Shown: in pieces, positions 45,101-53,355 of the stretch
Layout: each line of letters starts with the position of its first letter
Position numbering within the stretch: the first letter of the stretch is position 1
Program-made: the position numbers and the translations under genes
Source: Solibacteraceae bacterium
GTDB taxonomy: Bacteria; Acidobacteriota; Terriglobia; Bryobacterales; Bryobacteraceae
Assembly: GCA_021324015.1 (NCBI GenBank)
Contig: JAJPJX010000162.1
Coordinates: forward strand, 87,286-151,285
Direction of reading: 5' to 3'
DNA: 64,000 nucleotides
The notes under the pieces: generated by a model
Told to the model about the DNA's origin: nothing
The model's input: the letters and a program-made list of their open reading frames with translations, nothing else
Databases searched by the model: none

Positions 45101-45539
45101 CATCCAACAGTACATGTCAGGCAAGCCCGTTGTCCTGGCGGCGAACAACACGCTGCCGGTCTTCAACGCCTCGCTGCGGCCGAACGTGGTGGCGGGCGTC
45201 AGCCGGCAGGGCAGCTACGCGAATTTCGACCCGGCGGCGGACCGCTACATCAATCCGGCCGCTTTCACCGTGCCGTCGCCTTACACCTTTGGCACGGCGG
45301 CGCGGTCCTACGGCGACCTGCGGGCGTTTCCGCTGTATAACGAAAGTTGGGGGCTGATTAAGCGCACGGCGCTCTTTGAGCGCATGTCGCTGACCTTCCG
45401 CGCGGAGTTCTTCAACGTGTTCAACCGGGTGGTGTTTGCGGCGCCGGCGGCCAACGTGAGCAACGCCAACTTCGGCCGGGTGAGCGCGCAGGCTAACACC
45501 CCGCGGCAGGGGCAACTGGCCCTGCGGCTGGAATTCTGA
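42120..45539 (+). CDS. Oar-like TonB-dependent receptor with carboxypeptidase-regulatory domain
   Basis: A 1,139-residue outer-membrane protein. A short signal (KRVLILAICACSVFG) is followed by a carboxypeptidase-regulatory-like domain (RGTITGRVMDPTSAVVPGAKV, then YSIQQLPVGRYDVSVEAAGF), a plug (residues about 110-230) and a large beta-barrel ending in the aromatic C-terminus LALRLEF. The block EYGRTGGGFEIFTTKSGTNELHGSVFDYLRNN is the hallmark of the acidobacterial/myxococcal Oar group. It probably takes up oligosaccharides or exports and scaffolds proteins. TATCAT lies eight bases before the ATG and there is no ribosome site, so the message may be leaderless. Confidence 0.95.
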   Translation: MVKRVLILAICACSVFGQSDRGTITGRVMDPTSAVVPGAKVEAVHQGTQVKYTAHTNEAGVYSIQQLPVGRYDVSVEAAGFTRYLHKDVDINVAQTVTLNVSLAVGAVDQTVEVSAAQTAVEASTSDVGTVVHRNMVIDLPLSVSGNMRNPESFIFLAPGVTGDSSNTQINGSQSRAKEVLLDGIGSTSPESGGILFTYPSVEAIAEFKLLSADFSAEYGRTGGGFEIFTTKSGTNELHGSVFDYLRNNVFDARGFFASTTPVNRQNEYGFALGGPVWIPKVYNGRNKTFFHVVYSGFRYRQGATNQLTSIPPEAFRAGDFSSLVDRNGKPVPVYDPSSTRADGAGGFTRDVFPGNLIPASRFSSVSAKILPLFPAPINNALFNNFLTVGAKQFDRDQVDVKIDHAFNERNRLSGFVYIGTQTTHAPELLPPPLSPSKNEDYRSRWARLTHDYIFSPTVLNHLGIGFTREGQYWADLSANQGWPDKLGLKGVRTGEGDAFPIVTFSNGYNVLGGGDITTLTVPNQKSVGSQVNNVWEIADSMSWMRGKHSFKFGGEARWLQTNGADFFLSQGQFAFNSLETAMPTAAGRASSGDAFASFLLGAVDNGAMNVLAVVPGNRYRYLAGYVQDDWKVTRKLTLNIGLRYDLFFPRTEAHNNLSGFDPGVANPGAGSRLGAISFLGNGPGRSGLSSFADTYYKNFGPRFGLAYALTEKTVLRGGYGIYFAPGNATAGLRSSQSFGFGFNASPTPSTTDAGVTPAFYWDAGFPQNFVKPPVISPDVANNQNVNYIARGDGRPPYFQNWSFGVQHELPASILLEADYAGNKGTRLGNGLFNINEVDPRYLSLGALLTQPAASAQAQAAGIALPYPGFKGSVAQALRPYPQYLGISERSNPNGNSTYHALQAKVQKRMSFGLTYLVAYTWSKALSDGNVQAGGGPSGQTYYNRALEKGLSTDDVPQNVAVSFLYELPFGPGKHFLNRRGVAGKLAGGWTFSGIQQYMSGKPVVLAANNTLPVFNASLRPNVVAGVSRQGSYANFDPAADRYINPAAFTVPSPYTFGTAARSYGDLRAFPLYNESWGLIKRTALFERMSLTFRAEFFNVFNRVVFAAPAANVSNANFGRVSAQANTPRQGQLALRLEF

Positions 45540-45568
45540 GCAACAGACCAAGGGAAAGCACGCTCTTG

Positions 45569-46234
45569 ATGAACCTGGTGATCTTCGATCTGGACGGAAC
45601 GCTAATCGATTCCAAGCGGGACTTGGCCAACGCGGTGAACGCCACCCGCCGGCACGCGGGCATGCCGCCGCTGGCTAACGAACGGGTGTACTCGTACGTG
45701 GGCAACGGAGCGCCGGTGCTGATCCGCCGGGTGCTGGGCCCGGAGGCCGGTGAAGCGGAGGTGCAGGAAGCGCTCGAGTACTTTATCGAGTTCTACCGGG
45801 ACCACTGCCTGGAATTCACGAAGCTGTACGCCGGGGTGCGCGAGTCGCTGGACCGCCTGCACGACGCCGGGGTGCAGATGGGCGTGCTGACCAACAAGCC
45901 GGTGAACATCAGCCGCTTCATCGTGGACGGACTGGCGGTACGGGGACACTTCCGCGCGGTGTATGGCGGCAACAGCTTCGACCACAAGAAGCCGCACCCC
46001 ATCGGCGTGGAGACGCTGATGGCGGAGTGCGGCGCGGCGCGGGACGCCACGCTCATGGTGGGCGATAGCAGCGTGGACATCCAGACCGCGCGGAATGCGG
46101 GTGTAAAAGCCTGCGGAGTGACCTACGGCTTCCAGCCCGAAACTCTGGTGGAGCCGGCGCCGGATCTGCTGGTGGACCGCATGGAAGATATGGCCGACTG
46201 GGTGCTCAACCGGCGGAACGGAAAGCAAACATGA
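45569..46234 (+). CDS. HAD-superfamily phosphatase, phosphoglycolate phosphatase-like
   Basis: A 221-residue HAD hydrolase with a helical cap (subclass I). Motif I is IFDLDGTLIDS, motif II VLTNKP, motif III lysine in FDHKKPHP and motif IV VGDSSVDIQTARNAG. This matches phosphoglycolate phosphatases, which clear 2-phosphoglycolate after DNA repair; other sugar phosphates are possible. A TTG one codon before the ATG is an alternative start. Its stop overlaps the next small gene (ATGA). Confidence 0.88.
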   Translation: MNLVIFDLDGTLIDSKRDLANAVNATRRHAGMPPLANERVYSYVGNGAPVLIRRVLGPEAGEAEVQEALEYFIEFYRDHCLEFTKLYAGVRESLDRLHDAGVQMGVLTNKPVNISRFIVDGLAVRGHFRAVYGGNSFDHKKPHPIGVETLMAECGAARDATLMVGDSSVDIQTARNAGVKACGVTYGFQPETLVEPAPDLLVDRMEDMADWVLNRRNGKQT

Positions 46235-46407
46235 ATCACCGGCCAGGCGCCACGGTCCCTGCCACGGGAGTGTATTGGTGTACGGTCTGCAAGACGCCCC
46301 ATAAATTCCAGGAAGGTGCGGTGTTTCCGGAGTGCCCGAACATGTGCGCCAGAGGGCTCTGGAAACTCGTGAAGCCGGCGCCACCGCCGTCGTCGCCGGG
46401 CGCGTGA
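46231..46407 (+). CDS. 58-residue zinc-ribbon-like protein
   Basis: A short gene that overlaps the phosphatase stop as ATGA. The core YWCTVCKTPHKF then FPECPNMC has two CxxC-type pairs with zinc-ribbon spacing, and the PGATVPATGVYWC start resembles small zinc-ribbon proteins of the YjzC type. The tail is proline-rich. Function unknown; it is probably co-translated with the phosphatase. Confidence 0.7.
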   Translation: MNHRPGATVPATGVYWCTVCKTPHKFQEGAVFPECPNMCARGLWKLVKPAPPPSSPGA

Positions 46408-46465
46408 AGAAGCGGGCCGGCTGGTTGTTTCGGCCGCCGGGGTTCCGGTATTCTAGCAGTGACCC

Positions 46466-46804
46466 GTGCCTCGAACCGCCAAAAACCCCTTCGCCGAACT
46501 GGACCATCAGGAACTGATCTGGCTGTTCAGCATTTTGAAAGAGGCCTGCCAGGAACGCCTGGAGAAGAACCTGGTGAGCCAGGCCTTCGAAGAGCGGCTG
46601 CATGAGCGGCGCGGAAAGGTGCCCGGCCGCATGGATCCGCGTCCCAAGCTGAAAGAGTGGGAGCCGCGTTATCGCAAGTTCCTGGCGGCGGCCAGCGAAG
46701 CTTACGAGCTGCTGCGGGCCAACGAATCCGCGCTGCTGATCGAAGCCCTCGCCGGGCAGTTCGCTGGCGCGCGTGTGCGCAAACCCATGCGGACGGCGCG
46801 ATAG
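46466..46804 (+). CDS. hypothetical protein, 112 residues
   Basis: No family recognised. It is basic and helical, with the block HQELIWLFSILKEACQERLE near the start and REPRYRK-like EWEPRYRKFLAAASEAYELLR later. The only plausible start is GTG 46466. It lies six bases upstream of the methyltransferase start and may share its transcript. Absence of low-complexity sequence and consistent codon use argue that it is real. Confidence 0.55.
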   Translation: MPRTAKNPFAELDHQELIWLFSILKEACQERLEKNLVSQAFEERLHERRGKVPGRMDPRPKLKEWEPRYRKFLAAASEAYELLRANESALLIEALAGQFAGARVRKPMRTAR

Positions 46805-46810
46805 AACTCC

Positions 46811-47362
46811 GTGCGGGATTGGGACGATCATTACCGAAGCCTGGAGGCGGAAGAGATGGCGCCGGCGGACCTGCTGGCGCGGGCGGTGGAGACCGTTCCG
46901 GCGGGGCGGGCCCTGGATCTGGCCTGCGGGCTGGGGCGGCATGCGCTGTTCCTGGCCAGGCTGGGGTGGAACGTGACCGCGGTGGATGCGTCCCGCGTGG
47001 CCATCGAGCGCCTGCGCGAGCGCGCCGCGGGCCACGCGGTAGATGCCCGGGTGGCCGACCTGGAGAAGGGTGAATTCGCGATCGGGGCCGGGGCGTGGGA
47101 CCTGATCTGCGACTTCTTTTATCTGCAACGCAGCCTGTTCGCGGACATCCGGGCGGGGGTGCGTCCCGGAGGGCTCTTTGTCGCCACCATGCACCTGTTG
47201 GACGACGCGCCGGACGCTCGCCCGCGCAACCCGGACTTTGTACTGCGCGAGGGCGAGTTGGAAGCGGCCTTCGCCGGCTGGACCTTGCTGCACTACCATG
47301 AGGGCGCGCGGAGCGACCGCCGGCGGCGGGTGGCCGAACTGATCGCCAGGAGAGACACATGA
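46811..47362 (+). CDS. class I SAM-dependent methyltransferase
   Basis: A 183-residue methyltransferase of the TehB/thiopurine-like kind. Motif I is ALDLACGLGRHALFLARLG, the acidic ribose-binding residue is in VTAVDAS, and the post-motif strand reads LICDFFYLQRSLF. The GTG start lies close to the preceding gene. Its TGA overlaps the ATG of the TPP enzyme (ATGA). Substrate is unknown; tellurite or small-molecule methylation is typical of near relatives. Confidence 0.86.
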   Translation: MRDWDDHYRSLEAEEMAPADLLARAVETVPAGRALDLACGLGRHALFLARLGWNVTAVDASRVAIERLRERAAGHAVDARVADLEKGEFAIGAGAWDLICDFFYLQRSLFADIRAGVRPGGLFVATMHLLDDAPDARPRNPDFVLREGELEAAFAGWTLLHYHEGARSDRRRRVAELIARRDT

Positions 47363-48864
47363 CGGCAGTGGAATGCTTTGTCAAGGGATTGCAGGAACGC
47401 GGCGTCGAGTGGATGGCCACGCTGTGCGGGCACGGGCTGGACCCGCTGTTTCACGCCGCGCGCCGGGCCGGCATGCGGCTGATCGACACGCGCAATGAGC
47501 AGACCGCGGCCTATGCCGCGGAAGCGTACGGTCGGCTCGTGCGCCGGCCGGGGGTATGCGCGGTCTCGAGCGGCGTGGCGCACGCCAATGCGCTCACCGG
47601 AGTGGTGAATGCATACTTTGACGGCGCGCCGCTGCTGCTGATCACGGGCGCGGGAGCTTTCGCTACCCGCGGCCTGGGTCACTTTCAGGACATCGACCAG
47701 GTGGAGATGGCACGGCCGGTGACGCGCTATGCCCGCGTGATCGACTGCGCCAACCGCACGCTGCAGATTTTGGACGAAGCCTGGCGCGCGGCGCTGGCCG
47801 GCCCAGGCCCGGTGCACCTGACCTTCCCCATGGACGTGCAGCGCACCGAGGTGGCCGAGATGATACGTCCCGTCCCCGGTCCGGCGCCATCGGCCATGGC
47901 TCACGAGGAGGCTGACCTCTCGGGTTGCGAGCGGCCGCTGCTGGTGGCCGGCAGCGGCGCGTATTACGCGGGCGCCGGCGAAGAACTCCTGCGCTTCTCC
48001 GAGGAATATGCCATCCCGGTCGTTGTGCCCATTTGGGATCGGGGCGCCATCAGCAGGCCGGCGCCTACCTTTATGGGAGTGATCGGGGCCGCTAGCGGCG
48101 GGCCGCGCCTGCTGGCCGATGCGGACTGTGTCCTGCTGGCGGGAGCAGCGGTGGATTACCGGCTGGGGTTTTTGCAGCCTGGGGCGATCCGCAACGGAGC
48201 CCGCGTGGTGCGCGGCTGGCGCGGCGTGCGCGGCCTCGAACCGGCCCGGGCATGGCTGGCCGAAGCGCAGCGGCGGCGGGACGAGTTCCGCCAGTCCGTG
48301 GAGCGCACGGCGGCGGCGCAGGCGCAACAGGGACTGCACGCGGTACACATCGTGGCGGCCCTGCGGGAGGTGCTGCGCGACGAGTCTCTGCTGCTGGTGG
48401 ACGGAGGCAGCATCGGACAGTGGTTCCACCAACTGCTCTGCGACCACTACCCCGGCCACTGGCTGACCTGCGGCCGGAGCGGCGTGGTGGGATGGGGGCT
48501 GGGCGGGGCCATGGGGGCGCGCGTGGCGTATCCGGATCGCCCTATCCTGCTGCTTTCGGGCGACGGCAGTTTCACTTTCACAGTGGCGGAACTGGAGTGC
48601 GCTGTGCGGCAGCGGCTGCCATTCGTGGCCATCGTGGCCGACGACCAGGGTTGGGGCATCACCCGGACGGGGCACGTCCAGCAGTTCGGAGAGGCCATCA
48701 GCAGCGCCCTGGGCGCCGTGGCTTTCGACCGGCTGGCGGAATCGCTGGGCGCGCGCGGCCGGTGCGTCACGCGGCCGCAAGACCTGGCTCCGGCGATCCG
48801 GAGCGCGCTGGCCGAACCGGCCGTAACTGTGCTTCACGTCCCCGTCGTGGGTGGCAACCCCTAG
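47359..48864 (+). CDS. thiamine-diphosphate-dependent enzyme, acetolactate synthase-like
   Basis: A 501-residue three-domain TPP enzyme. The catalytic glutamate sits in DTRNEQTAAYAAEAYGR, the PYR domain has GPGPVHLTFPMDVQ, and the TPP-binding motif opens with LLSGDGSFTFTVAELE and closes at VADDQGWG, with Asp-Asp where most family members have Asn-Asn. It could be a decarboxylase or carboligase rather than true acetolactate synthase, because no regulatory subunit is near. It overlaps the methyltransferase by four bases. Confidence 0.88.
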   Translation: MTAVECFVKGLQERGVEWMATLCGHGLDPLFHAARRAGMRLIDTRNEQTAAYAAEAYGRLVRRPGVCAVSSGVAHANALTGVVNAYFDGAPLLLITGAGAFATRGLGHFQDIDQVEMARPVTRYARVIDCANRTLQILDEAWRAALAGPGPVHLTFPMDVQRTEVAEMIRPVPGPAPSAMAHEEADLSGCERPLLVAGSGAYYAGAGEELLRFSEEYAIPVVVPIWDRGAISRPAPTFMGVIGAASGGPRLLADADCVLLAGAAVDYRLGFLQPGAIRNGARVVRGWRGVRGLEPARAWLAEAQRRRDEFRQSVERTAAAQAQQGLHAVHIVAALREVLRDESLLLVDGGSIGQWFHQLLCDHYPGHWLTCGRSGVVGWGLGGAMGARVAYPDRPILLLSGDGSFTFTVAELECAVRQRLPFVAIVADDQGWGITRTGHVQQFGEAISSALGAVAFDRLAESLGARGRCVTRPQDLAPAIRSALAEPAVTVLHVPVVGGNP

Positions 48865-48868
48865 CGCA

Positions 48869-49357
48869 TCAGTGCGTGGACCTGCCGCCCCAGGCTCGCA
48901 GCAGCGCGCAGAACAGCATGCCTATGGTAAGCAGAACCAAAGTACTGGGTTCGGGGATGGGTGCGACGTGGTTCTGACCCCGCCCGCTGTCCCCGGCGCC
49001 GCGGTGGCCGAGCGGAGGCTGTGGATCGTGTCCGGAGCCGTCCCGGGCTTCATAATCAGAGCCGCCGAAGCCCTCGAAAAAGAAGCCCCAACGCTGGAAC
49101 TCCCCGCTGCCGGGGAGACCGTGGGTCAAGGTCAGGGGTGGCCAGGCATTGATCCAGTACCATCCGTAGATCGAACCCGGGCCGCCTTCCTCGCCGGTTC
49201 CCCCCATGTACACGGTGTACCGGCTGACAATCCAGTCGGTCGCGTTGCCACCCGAGGACCCCGGGCCGCAGCCCAGGTCGGTCATCCGGTAAACCGGGTT
49301 GGCGGCAGCCGCGGAGATCGAAGACAAAGCAAATATGACGATCGACGCTACACGCAA
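48869..49357 (-). CDS. PEP-CTERM-sorted exported protein
   Basis: A 162-residue protein with a signal peptide (RVASIVIFALSSISAAAA) and a C-terminal PEP-CTERM signal: IPEPSTLVLLTIGMLFCALLRAWGGR, whose motif, hydrophobic helix and basic tail are all present. Exosortase would cleave it and anchor or release it at the surface. The best start is a TTG at 49357, with GAGGTG nine bases upstream. The mature part is glycine-rich. No exosortase gene is in the window. Confidence 0.72.
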   Translation of the reverse strand: MRVASIVIFALSSISAAAANPVYRMTDLGCGPGSSGGNATDWIVSRYTVYMGGTGEEGGPGSIYGWYWINAWPPLTLTHGLPGSGEFQRWGFFFEGFGGSDYEARDGSGHDPQPPLGHRGAGDSGRGQNHVAPIPEPSTLVLLTIGMLFCALLRAWGGRSTH

Positions 49358-49507
49358 GTATGTGCACCTCGCAAGAAGCTCTCGATCCCCACGTTAGTGG
49401 CAAACGGCTTGATTTTAAAGAGCTACCACGCCCAGTTCGGTACGGGAGTATTGATAAGGGAACTTTCTTAGCGCGAGTTACGTTATCTTTGTTCGAACGG
49501 AGAACGT

Positions 49508-49837
49508 ATGTTCTGTACCAAGTGCGGCAACGAGCTTTCCGAGAAAGATCGCTTCTGCCCGCAATGCGGCCACGCTACGGAAGCGGCGCCGGCCAGCGGT
49601 CCGGCGGCCGCGGCACGGCTGACGCTGGACGTAGAGAATAAGAAGATCGCCGGGGTCTGCGCCGGGTTTGCGCGCTATTTGGGGATCGATGTGATCCTGG
49701 TGCGGATCGTGTGGCTGGTGCTGGCGATTTCGGGCGGCGTGGGAGTGATTGCCTACCTGGTGGCCTGGATCCTCATGCCCAAGGAGCGCCCGGCGGCGCC
49801 CGCGGCGGCCTCCGAGTTTGCGGGCCAGCGGGGCTGA
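49508..49837 (+). CDS. zinc-ribbon plus PspC-domain membrane protein
   Basis: A 109-residue protein. Residues 1-22 form a zinc ribbon (CTKCGNELSEKDRFCPQCGH). Residues 38-95 form a PspC domain (NKKIAGVCAGFARYLGIDVILVRIVWLVL then GVGVIAYLVAWILMP) with one or two membrane helices. PspC takes part in envelope stress sensing with PspA; the PspA gene of this window lies 10 kb away. CGGAGAACGT precedes the ATG. Confidence 0.92.
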   Translation: MFCTKCGNELSEKDRFCPQCGHATEAAPASGPAAAARLTLDVENKKIAGVCAGFARYLGIDVILVRIVWLVLAISGGVGVIAYLVAWILMPKERPAAPAAASEFAGQRG

Positions 49838-49843
49838 CGCGCG

Positions 49844-51046
49844 CTAGTGCGGTGGCCGGCGATTGATGGGCCGGAACGGGCAGCGCCTCTTGAACTCGGC
49901 GAAATCCACTTCGATGCCCAGACCGGGGCGCTCTGGCAGGGCCACGAGGCCGTTCTTCTGTACCGGATAGGTGCCGCGGGTCAATTCCACGTACAACGGG
50001 TCGTCCTCCGCCTCCCATTCCTGAATCAGGAAATTGCGGCAGACCGACATCACCGCCAGGGAAGCCACGTGGCCGATGGGGCCGCTGCACTGGTGGGGAG
50101 CGATTTCCGCGCCGAAAGTTTCGGCCAGGGCGGCGATCTTGCGCAGCTCGGTGATGCCGCCGGCGTGCAGCACATCCGGTTGGATGATCGCCGCGCCTTT
50201 GGCTTCGAGCAACTGGCGGAACTCGAAGCGGGAGAACAGGCCCTCGCCCGTGGCGATGGGCACGGGGCTGGCGGCGGCCACTTCGCCCAGGGCAGCGGGA
50301 TTCTCGCGCCAGGTGGGCTCTTCCAGGAAAAGTGGCCGGTAGGGCGCCACGGCGCAGGCAAACTGGATCGCCGAGCGGGTGCTGAAGGACTCGGCCGCTT
50401 CCAGGCAGATATCCAGGGAGAAGCCTACAGCCTTGCGGAGAGCCTCGAGCTCCGCGGTGGCCTGGGCGATGCGCTCGGCTTCCGGCCCTTCGAGCGGCAC
50501 GGTGTATTTCACCGCGGTCCAGCCCTGCTGGCGGGCCCGCATGGCATGCGCCGCGAAGGACTCGGGAGAGCGGGGAGAGAAACTCGCGTGCCAGTGCGTG
50601 AAGTAGACCCGCAGTTGGCGGTGGATGGGCCCTCCCAGCAGACGCCACACGGGCACACCCAGGCGCTTCCCTTCGATATCCCACAGGGCCATGTCCACGG
50701 CCGAGAGCGCCGTATTGGCCACCGGGCCGTTGCGCCAGCGGGAGTCCCGGTAGTAGGCCCGGTCCCAGTGATCCTCAATGCCGGAAGGATCCAGCCCGGC
50801 GATCTTCTCCTCCAGCCAGCGCAGTCCGGCCTCCACCATGTCGGCGCGGTTTTCGAGCGTAGCTTCCCCGAGCCCCGTGATCCCGCCGTCGGTATGCACT
50901 TCCAAAAAGACCAGGTCGCGCCAGCGCAGGGTGACCTTGTGAATGTCGAAGCGGGTGACTTTGAGGCCGGCGGTGCCCGCCGCGGCCCGCCACGGTAGCG
51001 CCAGGCCGAGCGCTCCGAAGCACTGCCGTCGCGTGAGGGTGCCCAT
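49844..51046 (-). CDS. mandelate racemase/muconate lactonizing enzyme-family dehydratase
   Basis: A 400-residue enolase-superfamily enzyme, probably a sugar-acid dehydratase such as galactonate dehydratase. Metal ligands are visible as Asp in LDICLEAAES, Glu in LFLEEPTW and Glu in IATGEGLF, with the catalytic His in EIAPHQCSGPIG. The N-terminus has a Tat-like RRQCFGALGLALPW, unusual for the family. ATG 51046 begins the conserved region; the open frame continues upstream but is the shadow of the amidohydrolase gene. The two genes are divergent and 30 bases apart. Confidence 0.9.
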   Translation of the reverse strand: MGTLTRRQCFGALGLALPWRAAAGTAGLKVTRFDIHKVTLRWRDLVFLEVHTDGGITGLGEATLENRADMVEAGLRWLEEKIAGLDPSGIEDHWDRAYYRDSRWRNGPVANTALSAVDMALWDIEGKRLGVPVWRLLGGPIHRQLRVYFTHWHASFSPRSPESFAAHAMRARQQGWTAVKYTVPLEGPEAERIAQATAELEALRKAVGFSLDICLEAAESFSTRSAIQFACAVAPYRPLFLEEPTWRENPAALGEVAAASPVPIATGEGLFSRFEFRQLLEAKGAAIIQPDVLHAGGITELRKIAALAETFGAEIAPHQCSGPIGHVASLAVMSVCRNFLIQEWEAEDDPLYVELTRGTYPVQKNGLVALPERPGLGIEVDFAEFKRRCPFRPINRRPPH

Positions 51047-51076
51047 CTCCGCGGGCCATTGTAATACAGTGTGGCT

Positions 51077-52348
51077 ATGCGACTCACGCTGCTGCTGTGC
51101 TGCGCGCTGGCCGCGGGCGCGCAGGTGCGCTACGACCTGCTGCTCAAGGGCGGGCACGTCATCGATCCGAAGAACCACATCGACGCCGTCCGGGATGTGG
51201 CCATCGTGGGAGGCCGCATTGCGGCGGTGGCCGCGGACATCCCCGCCGCGCAGGCGCACAAGGTGGTCGACCTTTCCTCGCTGTACGTGACGCCGGGCCT
51301 GGTGGACATCCACACGCACGTGCTCACCATGAGCGGGCTGCGCGGCTCGCTCAAGGAGGACCAGAACGTCTGGGCGGACAGCCACACCTTCCGCAGCGGC
51401 GTAACCACGGTGGTCGACGCGGGCAGTTCCGGATGGCGCAGTTTCGAGGCGCAGAAGGCTCGCATCCTGGACCACTCGCGCACGCGCATCCTGGCGATGC
51501 TGAACATCGTGGGCGGCGGGCAGGTCGGCGGCGCGGGCGAGCAGAACACCGCCGACATGGATCCGGAGGCCACCGCGCGCATGGCGCGGCGCTATCCGGG
51601 GATCATCGTGGGAGTGAAGACCGCGCATTATCAGGGACCGGATTGGACGCCGGTGGAGCGCGCCGTCCAGGCCGGCACGCTGGCGCACATTCCCGTGATG
51701 GTGGATTTCGGCGTCTTCCGCCCGGAGCGTCCCTACCAGGAACTGGTGCTGAAGAAGCTCCGCCCGGGGGATATCTCCACGCACACCTACCTGGCGCGCG
51801 CGCCGCTGCTGGACGACCACGGGCGCGTGCTGCCGTATTTGTTCGAAGCGCGCAAGCGCGGCGTGATCTTCGACGTGGGACATGGCGGCGGAAGCTTCGT
51901 GTTCCGGCAGGCGGTGCCGGCCATCCGCGGCGGATTCCTGCCCGACTCCATCTCCACGGACCTGCACACCGAGAGCATGAATGCCGGGATGAAGGACATG
52001 CTCAACGTGATGTCGAAAATCCTCAACATCGGCGTGGCGCTGCCGGAGGTGATCCTGCGCGCCACCTGGAACCCGGCGCACGAGATCCAGCACCCTGAGC
52101 TGGGCAACCTCTCGCCGGGGTCTCCGGCGGACGTGGCCGTGCTGCGCCTGGAACGCGGGCGCTTCGGCTTCGTGGACTCGTTCGGCGCCCGGATGACCGG
52201 CACCCGGAAGTTGGTCTGTGAGCTGACGGTTCACGATGGGCAGGTGGTCTGGGACCTGAACGGCATCACGCGCGAAGAATGGACGAAGCTGGGCGCCTAC
52301 GACCGGATGGAGGACCGGAGCTGGGACTCCACGTTCGGGCCGCGCTAG
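51077..52348 (+). CDS. amidohydrolase/deacetylase-family metallohydrolase (EF_0837/AHA_3915-like)
   Basis: A 423-residue dihydroorotase-like barrel with a signal peptide (RLTLLLCCALAAGAQ). Metal-site blocks are VTPGLVDIHTHV (HxH), VGVKTAHYQG carrying the probable carbamylated lysine, STHTY, and the Asp region ISTDLHTES. This group includes proteins annotated as dihydroorotase or deacetylase; substrates are N-acyl or cyclic-imide compounds. Exported forms like this are frequent in soil bacteria. It is divergent from the enolase-superfamily gene. Confidence 0.88.
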   Translation: MRLTLLLCCALAAGAQVRYDLLLKGGHVIDPKNHIDAVRDVAIVGGRIAAVAADIPAAQAHKVVDLSSLYVTPGLVDIHTHVLTMSGLRGSLKEDQNVWADSHTFRSGVTTVVDAGSSGWRSFEAQKARILDHSRTRILAMLNIVGGGQVGGAGEQNTADMDPEATARMARRYPGIIVGVKTAHYQGPDWTPVERAVQAGTLAHIPVMVDFGVFRPERPYQELVLKKLRPGDISTHTYLARAPLLDDHGRVLPYLFEARKRGVIFDVGHGGGSFVFRQAVPAIRGGFLPDSISTDLHTESMNAGMKDMLNVMSKILNIGVALPEVILRATWNPAHEIQHPELGNLSPGSPADVAVLRLERGRFGFVDSFGARMTGTRKLVCELTVHDGQVVWDLNGITREEWTKLGAYDRMEDRSWDSTFGPR

Positions 52349-52409
52349 AAGCCGTCGCGGCTCGGCAACATCCTGCAATCACGAGCACTCAGTTAAGGGG
52401 CTGGCCGAG

Positions 52410-52850
52410 TTGCTACCCGCCCATTCGTTGACCCTCAAGGATGGGTGCCTCACCATGAAGCGCTACCGGAACCTCGCGTACGGAGGCCCATCCCGTCTCG
52501 CGGAGCAAGACGCAGCCGAGCAACTCGCTGCACTCCTTTATGATGCGACTCGCATCCGGCTCCACAGCGATGTCCCGGTCGGAGCCTACGTGAGCGGCGG
52601 CCTCGATTCGTCTGTGATCGCCGCGACGATGCGGAAGATCCATGGTGGCCATTTCAGGACCTTCTCCGTGCGCTTCGAAACGCCGTCCTTTGACGAGGGT
52701 TTCTATCAGCGGCAACTGGTCCGGCAGATCGAATCGGACCACTATGAGTTGCATTGTTCGAACGCGGAGATCGCAGGCCGGCTGCCCGAAACCATCTGGC
52801 ACCTGGAACAGCCGGTCGTCCGCCTTGCGCCTTATCATCTGCTATCATCT
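52410..52850 (+). pseudogene. asparagine synthetase (AsnB-type) fragment
   Basis: About 147 residues match the start of the synthetase domain of glutamine-hydrolysing asparagine synthetase: RIRLHSDVPVGAYVSGGLDSS (PP-loop) and FRTFSVRFETPSFDEGFYQRQ. The glutaminase domain is missing upstream and homology ends abruptly at PYHLLS, right where TATCATCT is directly repeated (52833-52840 and 52843-52850). The frame then continues into unrelated sequence. It is a remnant, truncated at both ends, that cannot make asparagine. Confidence 0.75.
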
Positions 52851-52949
52851 GACACCGCTCTCGTTAAACCCCAAGGCCTCCGATTCGAGGGCTATCAAGC
52901 ACCACGGCCCGAATCCATTCTGCGGACGCAGGCGCAAGGCGTCCTAAAC

Positions 52950-53030
52950 CTCCAGGCGCGCGTGATCGAGTTGGATCGGAAGTACTGCGATGTCATCGTG
53001 CGGAGGTGGGAGGCGATTACAGGGGCCAGG
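52950..53030 (+). pseudogene. tail fragment of a DNA modification methylase
   Basis: In the same open frame as the AsnB fragment, residues ARVIELDRKYCDVIVRRW-EAITG resemble the final motif of phage-type adenine/cytosine-N4 methylases, which commonly end with a D-x-KYCDVIV-RW-xxTG stretch. About 27 residues survive; the catalytic motif is absent. It suggests a recombination joint between two unrelated genes. Confidence 0.5.
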
Positions 53031-53355
53031 CACGATGGGAGGGGTGAGCGCCGGAACGGGTATTCCACGATAACGCCATCCGCCGATCGGAAGCGGCGAG
53101 TTCTCAAACAACGGCGACTTCTTGCTCGTGTTTTGCCTTTCACTCTAGGGGCGCCAGAACGATCGCTGAAGGTGATAGTGTGGCGGGCGGCGGGTTCGAA
53201 GGTGGCGTCGTGGGTCCAGTCGCCACGGAAGACGATGGGGCGAAATCGTCCTTGAGTCCGGGCCGGGCAACGAGGGCGGGCTTGGCAGGCTGCCGGGGCA
53301 TTTCGCGCGGCAGGGTTTCGTGATAGGTTCGGAATAGCCGGTAGGGACGTTGGCC

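Noticed and set aside
51047..52378. Minus-strand extension of the enolase-superfamily gene
   Set aside because: The extension is the shadow of the well-supported amidohydrolase gene; family similarity begins at ATG 51046.
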